NCBI GenBank assembly: GCA_947498985.1
Contig: CANMMF010000018.1
Span: 1 to 51,692 of the forward strand
Origin: an uncultured Paracoccaceae bacterium
GTDB lineage: Bacteria; Pseudomonadota; Alphaproteobacteria; Rhodobacterales; Rhodobacteraceae
Direction: 5' to 3'
Length of the DNA: 51,692 nt
Below are positions 41,324-49,388 of the stretch, piece by piece. Numbering within the stretch: the stretch's first letter is position 1; each line of letters begins with the position of its first letter. A program made the translations under genes and the position numbers. The notes beneath the pieces are model-generated. The model saw only the letters and a program-made list of their open reading frames with translations, was not told where the DNA came from and searched no databases.

Positions 41324-41688
41324 GGCGCGGGACGTTCGCGCGGAGCATCTCTTGCAGGCTGCAACCGGTCTGAATTCATTCGAGAACTTCGCGCTCGGGA
41401 TTATCTTTTCCATCGATCAAGGCACGCTCTGGCGCCGTAAAATGTGGGTGTCACTGTCTCTTTCCGGGGCCGTTCGACCTGCCTCAAAAGCTTGAACAAA
41501 CGGGTCGATCGCCGTCGGGTATTCCCCCGCTTGCCAGAAAAATGAGGCGCGGCTAGGCTCGATATATTCGACTCTATCGACGTATTTTATCAGGCCATTT
41601 CCTTGGAGGGTCATCGGGGAGCAGATGGCGAGGGGGCTGGTTTACAGAGGGATCTTCCCCGCGAACCAACCGGAGGAGGCAAAAGGCC
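41324..41688. other. 365-bp intergenic region before the OmpA-caspase operon
   Basis: No gene is supported. It probably holds the promoter for the three-gene operon downstream. The last part carries a strong ribosome site (CGGAGGAGG, 41671-41679) before ATG 41689. A near-palindromic TCGATATATTCGA lies at about 41557-41569. No terminator hairpin was identified after the phosphoglycosyltransferase gene. Confidence 0.45.
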
Positions 41689-42702
41689 ATGGCATCGGGT
41701 TTACTGAAGCGATCCGCCGCAGTGCTTATGGTGCTCCCTGGGGTCGCGGTGGCGGCGTGCGAGACGGCGGTTGCGGATTTGCAGGCGCGGCTTGGCACCG
41801 AGGATATCGCCCTTCTGACCGACGGGGCGCGCGCGCTGCAGGCCTCGGGCTGCAGTGACGCGGTGGTCACATCCAGCCTCAGGCAGGTGGCCTCGATGGC
41901 GGCGCGGCGGGCAAATGCGGCCCTGGGCTCCGGCGATGCGGCAGGAGCTCTGGCGCTGCTCGAAGCCGCCCCTGTCCTGCATTGGGAAGTGCTGGCCATG
42001 CGCGGCGCGCTGCAGGCCCGGGTGGGTGATTTTGCCTCTGCTGCGCAGTTTTACAACGAAGCGCTCGACGTGCTGGGCGCCCCCTCGCTGACGCCGCAGG
42101 ATCCGGCGCTGGAGGTTGTGGTGCCGCGCCTGATGGCGCTGGCGCAGGAAAGCATGATGCTGGCCGACAGCACGCAGACCAGCATCCGCTCCGATGGTAC
42201 GGCTTCGGGGTTGATGCGGGCGATCAGCGGCGGGCTGTCGGTGCGCCAGGACGCGGGCAATGCGCCCACCAGCACCGGCGCGGGGCAACCCGGCGCGCTG
42301 GAAAAGTCCGATGATTACAACGTGGTGACCTCTGCCGCTGCCGGGGTCGAGCAGGTCTTTCTGCCGGTGCGCTTCGCCTTCGGCTCGGCGGAGCTCAACG
42401 AGATCGGTCAACGCGAGGCGCGCCGGCTGGCGGCCTTCCTGCGGCGTCAGACCGGGGTCGAGCGGCTGACGCTGCTGGGCCATACCGACGAGATCGGCAG
42501 CGCGGAAAACAACCTGGCCCTGTCGCTCCGCCGCGCCGAGACGATGCGCGGTTTCCTGTTGGCCGAAGGTGTGCAGATGGAGATCGAGACGCTGGGGCGG
42601 GGCGAGGCGGAGCCGCCCAGGCTGGTGGATTCCACCGCCTATACCGATGAGCAGCGCCGGGCGATTGCGCGGCGCGTCGAAATCTCCTTTGACACGCATT
42701 AG
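41689..42702 (+). CDS. OmpA-family envelope protein
   Basis: 337 residues. A signal peptide (RSAAVLMVLPGVAVAACE, cleavage near VAA) is followed by a helical, TPR-like Ala-rich region (about 30-160) and then a linker. The C-terminal OmpA domain (about 225-335) has VFLPVRFAFGSAELNEIGQR, LTLLGHTDEIGSAENNLALS and LRRAETMRGFLLAEG, the peptidoglycan-binding motif with conserved Asp and Arg. It should be periplasmic and hold on to peptidoglycan. It overlaps the first caspase gene by 14 bp, so the two are translationally coupled. Confidence 0.85.
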   Translation: MASGLLKRSAAVLMVLPGVAVAACETAVADLQARLGTEDIALLTDGARALQASGCSDAVVTSSLRQVASMAARRANAALGSGDAAGALALLEAAPVLHWEVLAMRGALQARVGDFASAAQFYNEALDVLGAPSLTPQDPALEVVVPRLMALAQESMMLADSTQTSIRSDGTASGLMRAISGGLSVRQDAGNAPTSTGAGQPGALEKSDDYNVVTSAAAGVEQVFLPVRFAFGSAELNEIGQREARRLAAFLRRQTGVERLTLLGHTDEIGSAENNLALSLRRAETMRGFLLAEGVQMEIETLGRGEAEPPRLVDSTAYTDEQRRAIARRVEISFDTH

Positions 42703-44302
42703 GTCGATCGCCTTTGCCGCGGGGCTTGTCCTGGCAGAGGCGTCGGCTTTGCAGGCGGCGACCCTGGGGCTGGTGGTGGGCGTCAGCGATTACGCGGCCT
42801 ATGAGCCGTTCGGGACCATCTCCGAGCCGGGGCAGGCCTATGACCTTCAGGGCGCGGCCAATGATGCGCGGCTGATTGCAGCCGCGATGCGGCGCGCCGG
42901 TATCGATCTGCCCGACGCACGGCTGCTGCTCGATGAGGGGGCCACGCAGGCGGGGTTTCTGGCCGCCTGGCAGGGGATGCTCTTGCAGGCCGCGCCCGGG
43001 GACACGCTGGTGGTCACCTTTGCCGGGCATGGCGCGCAGGAAACCGAGAGGGCCCCGCCTTTTGACGAGCGCGACAAGCGCGACGAGACCATCATGTTTC
43101 ATGATTTCGACCCGCAGCGCCCCGGCACCGGGCGGCTGACCGATGACGCGCTTTACGCGCTTTTTGCCGCGTCCCCGCAATTCGACATCGTCTGGCTGTC
43201 GGATTCCTGCCATTCGGGTGGGCTGACGCGCTCGGCCGGGCGCACCCTGTCGCGCTTTGCGGGGCTTTTTGACGGGCTGGCCGCGCCTGAGCTGGCCGAA
43301 GTGCCTGTCGGGCCCGACGTGAATGCGGATCCCGACCAGCCGCTGCCGCATGTCACGCAGATCCTGGCCTCGGCCAGCGAAGAGCTGACCGTCGATGAGA
43401 TCGAGATCGACGGCGCCATGCACGGCGCCCTGTCGTGGTATTTCGCCAAGGCGCTGTCGGGAGAGGCCGATGCGGATGGCGACGGACGCACCACCCGCGC
43501 CGAGCTCTCGGTCTTTCTGGATGTGCGCGTGTTCACCCATATGAACCAGACCCAGCAGCCGCGGATCCTGCCGCAGGGCGACAACAAGATCCTTGTCGAG
43601 ACCGCGGCTCTGCCGCTCTCGGGGGCCGCGTTGCAGCCCGATCCGTCCTCCGAGAAGATCGACACGCGGCTGCCGGTCTCGGTGATCGGGGCGCCCCCGC
43701 CGGGGCTCGATCCGGACCGTGTCCGGCAGGTCGCCCTGGGGGCGGCACTCAGTTTCGAGGCGCAGACCCCGGATCGCTGGATGGTGAAGAACCGCACCGG
43801 CGATCTGATCACCTTTATCGACAGGGCAGGCGGGTCGGAGGATCTGCCGGTCAGTGCCGCGCCGCTGGTCGCCCGGGCCGAAGCGCTGGACCGGATCCGG
43901 CCGATGGTGGCGGCCACTGCAGGCGCGCCGCGGCTCTCGCTGCAGAACGGTCAGGGCTATCTGCGCATGGGGCAGGAAGCGGCGTTTCTCTATGAAGGGC
44001 CCGAGGAGGATCTGCCCTATCTCACGCTCTTCAACATCGCCGCCACTGGCGCGGTGCAGGTGGTCTACCCGCCGGCCCATGCAAGCGGGTTGATATCGGG
44101 GGGCCGGTTCTCGTTCCGCTCTCCGGTGATCCCGCCGCCCGGGGTCGACCAGCTGGTGGCCGCGGCCTGCCCGACCCCGCCCCGGGATCTGCGCGCGGTG
44201 CTGGAGGCGCTGGACGGCCGGACCGTGACCGCGGATCTCATCGAGGTCATGGCCGCGGCCCCCTGCCAGTTCACCATGCTGGGTCTCTACACGACGCAAT
44301 AG
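42689..44302 (+). CDS. Exported caspase-family peptidase (C14), first of two
   Basis: 537 residues. The start is TTG at 42689, because it gives a perfect signal peptide (TRIRSIAFAAGLVLAEASAL, then QA) and overlaps ompA; upstream ATG codons in frame lie deep in the ompA gene. The caspase domain (about 24-290) has catalytic His114 in VVTFAGHGAQE and Cys174 in IVWLSDSCHSGG. An EF-hand-like loop, DADGDGRTTRAE, is at 261-272. The C-terminal 240 residues include a DUF4384-like region (QNGQGYLRMGQEAAFLYEGP). It should act in the periplasm or outside. Substrate is unknown. Ca2+ dependence is suggested by the loop and by metacaspase biochemistry. Confidence 0.8.
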   Translation: MTRIRSIAFAAGLVLAEASALQAATLGLVVGVSDYAAYEPFGTISEPGQAYDLQGAANDARLIAAAMRRAGIDLPDARLLLDEGATQAGFLAAWQGMLLQAAPGDTLVVTFAGHGAQETERAPPFDERDKRDETIMFHDFDPQRPGTGRLTDDALYALFAASPQFDIVWLSDSCHSGGLTRSAGRTLSRFAGLFDGLAAPELAEVPVGPDVNADPDQPLPHVTQILASASEELTVDEIEIDGAMHGALSWYFAKALSGEADADGDGRTTRAELSVFLDVRVFTHMNQTQQPRILPQGDNKILVETAALPLSGAALQPDPSSEKIDTRLPVSVIGAPPPGLDPDRVRQVALGAALSFEAQTPDRWMVKNRTGDLITFIDRAGGSEDLPVSAAPLVARAEALDRIRPMVAATAGAPRLSLQNGQGYLRMGQEAAFLYEGPEEDLPYLTLFNIAATGAVQVVYPPAHASGLISGGRFSFRSPVIPPPGVDQLVAAACPTPPRDLRAVLEALDGRTVTADLIEVMAAAPCQFTMLGLYTTQ

Positions 44303-44325
44303 GCGCGCAATAAGGAGGAGAGGAC

Positions 44326-47300
44326 ATGATGCTCAAAGCGGATGGGGGTTTCGGACAATCCAGGCCCGGCCTGCGCATGCTCCTTTGGGCCTTGCTGGTG
44401 CTTGCGGCGGTTGCCCAGAGCCGCCCGGCCGAGGCGCAGGGGTATGACACCGCGCGCTGGGGGCCCGGCGCGGACGGCATGTCTGTCGGGATCTGCAACA
44501 CGACCCGGTACCTATATTCCTGCTTTGCGGTGGCGTGTGACGAAACGGGTGATCTCTCATTTAAATTCACCTTCAATACCGGTGACTACGAGAGACGCCC
44601 GCAGACGCTGTTCCGCGTGGATCGGTTCAACGCGACCTATCCGTTCCAGTCTGACCGTTCGGGCGGTCTGTCGATGCAGGTGGATCCGGTCGCGCATAGA
44701 CCCGCGCTGGAGGCACTTGCAAGCGGCAGCCAGCTGGTCTTTTCGCCGGGCTACCAGCACTATTTTTCGCTTCGTGGCAGCGGGCGCGCGTTGGAGGGGC
44801 TGCTGGCAAGATGTGAAGCGGGAAACGTTCCCGACAGAACCGCGTCAAACCGGGTTGAAGCGCTGGACGCACCACCGGACGGGGACGAGACGGGATTGGT
44901 CTGGAAGAACGAATTCGATCAATGGAAATGGTTCTTCAACACCGATTTTCCGCAAAACGATCTGACCTCAGGCTTCGATGATCCCAGCCTCAAAGACGTG
45001 CCTGAAGAAACGTGCAAGGCACGCTGCGTCGATCTGCTCTCCTGTCGCGGATACACCTATTTCCGCAAGACTTGCATTCTGAAAAGCGAGATGTCGCGGT
45101 CAAAACCGTTCCAGGGGGCACAGTCGGTGCGCCTTGAAAAGCGCGCGCCGCCCTGGCCCGCACCGCGCCTGCCGCATCCCGACGTGCAGATTGCCAAGGG
45201 GCTTGCGAGGGCCGAGACCGAAGCGGCGTATGTCGCCGAAGTCAGGCGCCGCGCAAAACGCTACGGTGGGGCCTGTGACGCAGAGCGCGCGGAGATGGCG
45301 GCCATCGCCGAAGGGTTTTCCGCCGATATCGAACAGACGGCGACCCGGGCGGGCACGATGCTCGAGGTCACCTGGCGCGGCAACGATCTCACGCGGGCGC
45401 TGCCCATGTGGTTCATGGTCACCTCCGAGGCGCCGGTGCGGTTTTCCGGCATTGGCAGCTATGCCTTGGGGCCGGACGCAATGGGACCTTTCGGCATCCC
45501 GACCGACCAGGCCCGGACCCGCGGGATCACAGCGCTTTACGCACGCGGCGCCGGGCGCGAAGGCCGGATCGGTCTGATCCCGCTCACCGCGGGCCGGCCC
45601 ACGGTTGATCTGGTTCTGGTGGGCTATCTGCGGGCCTGCGAGGAAACGGTCGCGTTTTCCCGCAAGACGGTGACGCTCGACATCACACCCGACACACCCG
45701 AACTGGTGATCCATGACGAGTTCGATGCCTCGGCCTGGGAGTATGAGATCGCGCTGCCCGACCATAACCGTCTGATCTGGTTCAACGACGACCGCGTGCT
45801 GCTGCTCGACGCTTCCGACCAGTCCGAAGTGGCCGAACATGCGGGGCAGGGGCTTTCGCTCTCGCCAACTGGGCGCTTCATTTCCCTGCTCGCGCCGGAT
45901 GTGGTGATCGATGTGATCGACGGCGCGGTGGTGGCCCAGCATGTGGAGCCCGACACGGCCCGCGCAAGCTGGTTGCGCCAGGACAGCTTTGCCCTCTCGG
46001 ACACCGGGCCCTGGGGGGATATCGACCTTATTTCGCTCTTTCATGACGGGGTGAACGTTCAGGACCAGAACACCGGCCCGTCCTGCTGCCGCGCGCGGGA
46101 TGTCAACGCCATCGCCACCGTCGATCTGGAGAACAACGCGGTGATCGTCGCGGGCACGCTGGGACATCAGGTGACCGCCTTGCAGAACCGCAATGTCAGT
46201 GATGGCGAAAACGCCGGCAGCGGCTACGCGATTGACGGCAAGGTCACCGATGCGGCGTTGATGAGGGCCGTGCGGTCCTTCGCGCCGGTCACCGATGTGG
46301 CGCTGGAGCCCGTCTGGGATAGTCCGATTGGCCCGATGGTCACCCGCCGGATTGGCACGAGGGTGGATCAGCAGGGCGATCGTTATCAGCCGGACTATGC
46401 CCGCCCGCTCGAGGCGCGCCGTCTCGCCGCGGCCCCGGTGCAGGGCGACACGATCACCTTCCGCGGGCTGGGCCGCGTTCAATGGCAAGAGCCCGAGCCG
46501 GAGTTGCGCGGGGTTGCGGCGGATCTGGCGCGGGTGGGTCTGACCTTCGCGCCGTCGGTCGAGGCGGTATCGAAATGGGACCTGCCGGAAGAGAACAAGG
46601 ATCATCGCAGCTATCTCAAGGTCGCCTTCAGCGCGCCATACGAGGCCCTGCGGGCAGAAATGCGCGACGACCTCGCAGCGCATGGTTTCGCGTTGAACTG
46701 GGAGCTACCGAAATCGGATGCCCTTCAATGGGATTGCAATGAGTGGACGGCAGGGGAAGGCATAACTTGGTCGAATACGCCGAGTGTCGGCACCTTCTCC
46801 AGCCGCTTTGACGCCGTGCACAAGCTGACCTCAGGCCGTCGCGAGATCTGGATCCTGCGCGCGGTCTGCCAGGCGGGCGCGACGCTCGGTTCACTGCGGC
46901 AGGAAACCTATACGGCCATCTTCGACTCCGAGCAGCTCTCCGACATGGCCCCGCGCGACACCGTCATCGACGAGACATTGACCATGGGCAATTCCGGCGT
47001 CGATCTGATGGCCGAACACCCGATCATCTGGCGGCTTTACGCGGATCGCTACCTCTTGGGTGTCTCGGCAGAAGCCGGGGGGGTGATGCTGGTCGATCTG
47101 CAGGATTTCGAGCTGCGCCTGAAGACCGGCGATCTCGACCGCGCCTCGCTGCTGGCCGATGCCGCGCTGACAGAGGATCTGCGCCATCTCGTGCAGATCA
47201 ACTCCGATGGCAGTTTTTCGGTCTACCGGCTGGACGGGTTCGCGCGGGTTCTGGACGGGCGGATCATCGACAGGGAAGTGGCGGTCTGGATCTCCAGCTA

Positions 47301-48462
47301 CCAGTTCGACGCCACGGCCGAAGGCGGCAATTACATCTCGACCCGCTTTCCCGGCATCGCCGGGGAACATGCGCTGGAGCAGTTCGACACTGCCCTGCGC
47401 GTGCCGGGGCTGGTGGGCAAGGTCCTGGCCGGAGAGACCATCGCGCCACCGCCCGCCATCGGCCTGCCGCCGCAGCTGACAGGGGCGTTTTCTGCCGGGG
47501 AAGGCACTGTCGACATAAGCTACCGGATGAGTTCCGACCCGGACGGCGTGACGCTGCATCTCTACCAGGACGGGCTTTTGACCGAGAGCTTTGCCGCGGC
47601 GGGCGCGGAGGGCGCGTTTCAGGCCACGCGGCTCAGCGGCGCCCGCTGGGTCAGCCTTGTGGCAGAGGATCCCGACGGGTTCCTCAGCCGCCCGATCGGG
47701 GCCGATCTGGGTGATCCGCCGGAGGCCACGCCGCTGCGGCTTCTGTCCATCGGCCTTGATCGCTATGCCGATGCCGGTCTGCCACCGCTGGGCTTTGCCG
47801 CCTCCGACGCAGGCCTTGTGGCAGAAGCTCTGGCGGCGGGCGGGAACGGCCGCTCCACGCTTGCAGACCCCCGGGTTCTGACCGACGGTGCGGCGACGCG
47901 CGACACCGTGCTCGCCTCGGTGCGCGATCTGGTCGAGGGTCTCTCTCCGGGGGAGCACGCGGTGCTGTTCTTTGCCGGTCACGGGCTTCTGGCCGAGGAT
48001 GGCGGGTTCCATCTCGCGGTGGCCGACACGCGGCTGTCGGATGTCTCGGGCAGTGCCCTGCGCTTTGCCGAGATCGCCGGGATCGTGGCCGGGGCGCGGG
48101 GCCGCGTGACGATCCTGCTCGACGCCTGCCATTCGGGGGCGGCCGGAACAGGTGCCTTTGCCACCAATGACGACGTGCTGGCGGGCACGCCGGGCAAGGT
48201 GCCGTCCAACGTGCTGATCCTCTCGGCCAGCCGCGGCCGGGAAGTGTCGCAGGAAAGCCCCGATCTAGGGGCCGGGCTCTTCACCCGCGCAGTGGCGGAT
48301 GTGCTGCAGGCGCCGGAGAGCCACGACGACAACGCCAACGGGCAGCTGGAGCTGTCGGAGTTCTACACCTCCGTGCGCCGGCTGGTCACGCAACGCAGCG
48401 GCGGCGCGCAGAACCCCTGGATCGCCCGCAGCCGCGCGGTGGGGGATCTGGGGTTGTTCTGA
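44326..48462 (+). CDS. Large exported protein with PAN-like and C-terminal caspase domains
   Basis: 1378 residues, 23 bp after the first caspase, with an AAGGAGGAG ribosome site. A signal peptide (LRMLLWALLVLAAVAQSRPA, then EA) is followed by a unique domain. A Cys-rich PAN/Apple-like module lies at about 227-257 (ETCKARCVDLLSCRGYTYFR). A long middle region (300-1100) includes beta-propeller-like segments. The caspase domain at about 1145-1378 has catalytic His1219 (LFFAGHGLLA) and Cys1268 (ILLDACHSGAAG), and an EF-hand-like loop DDNANGQLELSE (1334-1345). PAN modules bind glycans or proteins, so the protein may recognise a surface ligand. Substrate and role are unknown. Confidence 0.82.
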   Translation: MMLKADGGFGQSRPGLRMLLWALLVLAAVAQSRPAEAQGYDTARWGPGADGMSVGICNTTRYLYSCFAVACDETGDLSFKFTFNTGDYERRPQTLFRVDRFNATYPFQSDRSGGLSMQVDPVAHRPALEALASGSQLVFSPGYQHYFSLRGSGRALEGLLARCEAGNVPDRTASNRVEALDAPPDGDETGLVWKNEFDQWKWFFNTDFPQNDLTSGFDDPSLKDVPEETCKARCVDLLSCRGYTYFRKTCILKSEMSRSKPFQGAQSVRLEKRAPPWPAPRLPHPDVQIAKGLARAETEAAYVAEVRRRAKRYGGACDAERAEMAAIAEGFSADIEQTATRAGTMLEVTWRGNDLTRALPMWFMVTSEAPVRFSGIGSYALGPDAMGPFGIPTDQARTRGITALYARGAGREGRIGLIPLTAGRPTVDLVLVGYLRACEETVAFSRKTVTLDITPDTPELVIHDEFDASAWEYEIALPDHNRLIWFNDDRVLLLDASDQSEVAEHAGQGLSLSPTGRFISLLAPDVVIDVIDGAVVAQHVEPDTARASWLRQDSFALSDTGPWGDIDLISLFHDGVNVQDQNTGPSCCRARDVNAIATVDLENNAVIVAGTLGHQVTALQNRNVSDGENAGSGYAIDGKVTDAALMRAVRSFAPVTDVALEPVWDSPIGPMVTRRIGTRVDQQGDRYQPDYARPLEARRLAAAPVQGDTITFRGLGRVQWQEPEPELRGVAADLARVGLTFAPSVEAVSKWDLPEENKDHRSYLKVAFSAPYEALRAEMRDDLAAHGFALNWELPKSDALQWDCNEWTAGEGITWSNTPSVGTFSSRFDAVHKLTSGRREIWILRAVCQAGATLGSLRQETYTAIFDSEQLSDMAPRDTVIDETLTMGNSGVDLMAEHPIIWRLYADRYLLGVSAEAGGVMLVDLQDFELRLKTGDLDRASLLADAALTEDLRHLVQINSDGSFSVYRLDGFARVLDGRIIDREVAVWISSYQFDATAEGGNYISTRFPGIAGEHALEQFDTALRVPGLVGKVLAGETIAPPPAIGLPPQLTGAFSAGEGTVDISYRMSSDPDGVTLHLYQDGLLTESFAAAGAEGAFQATRLSGARWVSLVAEDPDGFLSRPIGADLGDPPEATPLRLLSIGLDRYADAGLPPLGFAASDAGLVAEALAAGGNGRSTLADPRVLTDGAATRDTVLASVRDLVEGLSPGEHAVLFFAGHGLLAEDGGFHLAVADTRLSDVSGSALRFAEIAGIVAGARGRVTILLDACHSGAAGTGAFATNDDVLAGTPGKVPSNVLILSASRGREVSQESPDLGAGLFTRAVADVLQAPESHDDNANGQLELSEFYTSVRRLVTQRSGGAQNPWIARSRAVGDLGLF

Positions 48463-48538
48463 GGGGGTGTTGGGAGCCGTCTTTCGGCGGGTCGTGGCCG
48501 GTCCTGCAGGCCGGAGGTTCAGGGGGTTTGCATCGCGT

Positions 48539-48599
48539 TGTGTGAAGATGGTGTGTGAAGATGGCAGGAAATAGCGACGTATGACATTTGTGACAAATG
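48539..48599. repeat. Direct and inverted repeats before mobC (candidate oriT/operator)
   Basis: Two tandem copies of GTGTGAAGATGG lie at about 48541-48566. They share TGTGTGAAG with the complement of the repA iterons. An inverted repeat CATTTG-TGA-CAAATG (48585-48599) covers the mobC start codon. Repeats of this kind upstream of mobC commonly form oriT or the MobC operator. A TCCTGC sequence at 48502-48507 slightly resembles MOBP nick sites; this is weak. Confidence 0.45.
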
Positions 48600-49166
48600 G
48601 CCCGCAGACTGGATCACAGAACCCGGCAATCCATCGCCAGGAAACTCCGGGACGGCGTGCATCCCAGGGTGCTGGCCCGCGACCACGGTGTTTCAACGCG
48701 CACGATCTATCGCTGCGCCGAGCTGATGCGGCAGATCGGGATCGAACGCGGCAGCCGGACCGAGGTGGTCATGTGCCGTGTGTCGCCGGCCGACCTCGCC
48801 CGGTTCGACGCCAGACTGAAAGCCGCGGGTCTGCGCAACCGCAGCGCGGCGCTGCGCAACGTGATCCGCAACGCAGGCGGTGTGGCCGCGCCGGATGCGG
48901 ATCTCGCCGAAGCGCTGACGGGGATGCGGGGCGCGCTCAACAAGGTCGGCAACAACGTCTCCCAGATCGCGCGACGGATGAACGACGCCCGGAACCGCGG
49001 CCAGCCCGTGCCGTTCAGCGAAGAGGACCACGCCGCGATCCGGCAACTCTCGGGCCTTGTTCTCGACTTCGCCGACCAGGTCGGAGCGATGGCCGAAGGC
49101 CGCCGCGACAGCCTGGATCTCAAGATTGCTGATGTTCTGAAGCGGTTGGCTGAACGCGGGGTTTAG
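48597..49166 (+). CDS. mobC: MobC-like mobilization protein, no relaxase beside it
   Basis: 189 residues. An N-terminal helix-turn-helix (VLARDHGVSTRTIYRCAELM) precedes an RHH-like segment (EVVMCRVSPADLARFDARLK) and the MobC family signature (GALNKVGNNVSQIARRMNDA). MobC helps open DNA at oriT for the relaxase. Normally mobA or another relaxase gene follows, often overlapping. Here only an IS remnant and a calcium-binding protein gene on the other strand follow, so the mobilization operon has been cut. It may still act in trans with another plasmid or serve as a repressor. Confidence 0.8.
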   Translation: MARRLDHRTRQSIARKLRDGVHPRVLARDHGVSTRTIYRCAELMRQIGIERGSRTEVVMCRVSPADLARFDARLKAAGLRNRSAALRNVIRNAGGVAAPDADLAEALTGMRGALNKVGNNVSQIARRMNDARNRGQPVPFSEEDHAAIRQLSGLVLDFADQVGAMAEGRRDSLDLKIADVLKRLAERGV

Positions 49167-49244
49167 GGGCTTGGACAAGGAACCACTCTGATAGGGCAGC
49201 TTTGAACCGCGCCGGGTTTTCCGGAGACCGAGAAGTCGTGACCG

Positions 49245-49345
49245 GCTGTCCAAAGAATTGGACCGTTTTGGATCTGGAACTCCCACCTGTTCCCCCGCGC
49301 GCGAAAGAAGGAGGATTCCACGAAAAGACGCAACTTCACGGAGGC
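49245..49345 (+). pseudogene. IS3-family left end and orfA start remnant
   Basis: The sequence TGTCCAAAGAATTGGACCGT (about 49247-49266) looks like an IS3 terminal repeat. It is followed by AAGGAGG and a reading frame KRRNFTEAQ, the usual IS3 OrfA beginning, but with ACG in place of ATG. Similarity ends within about ten codons. The rest of the element is absent. This insertion may have removed the relaxase gene expected after mobC. Confidence 0.5.
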
Positions 49346-49388
49346 GCAGACGGTCGGTCCGTTCAGGCAAAGGCTATGAAAGCGCTCC

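Noticed and set aside
42395-44299. 634-codon open frame on the minus strand
   Set aside because: It is antisense to the first caspase gene, has no recognisable domain and an Arg/Pro/Gly-rich composition.
45100-48132. Two long minus-strand frames (527 and 413 codons)
   Set aside because: Both mirror the large PAN/caspase gene and have the composition of antisense translations.
41689-48462. Caspase-gasdermin or abortive-infection defence system
   Set aside because: Both caspases have signal peptides and the partner is an OmpA-type envelope protein. No gasdermin, TIR, NTPase or sensor gene is next to them. An envelope role fits better.
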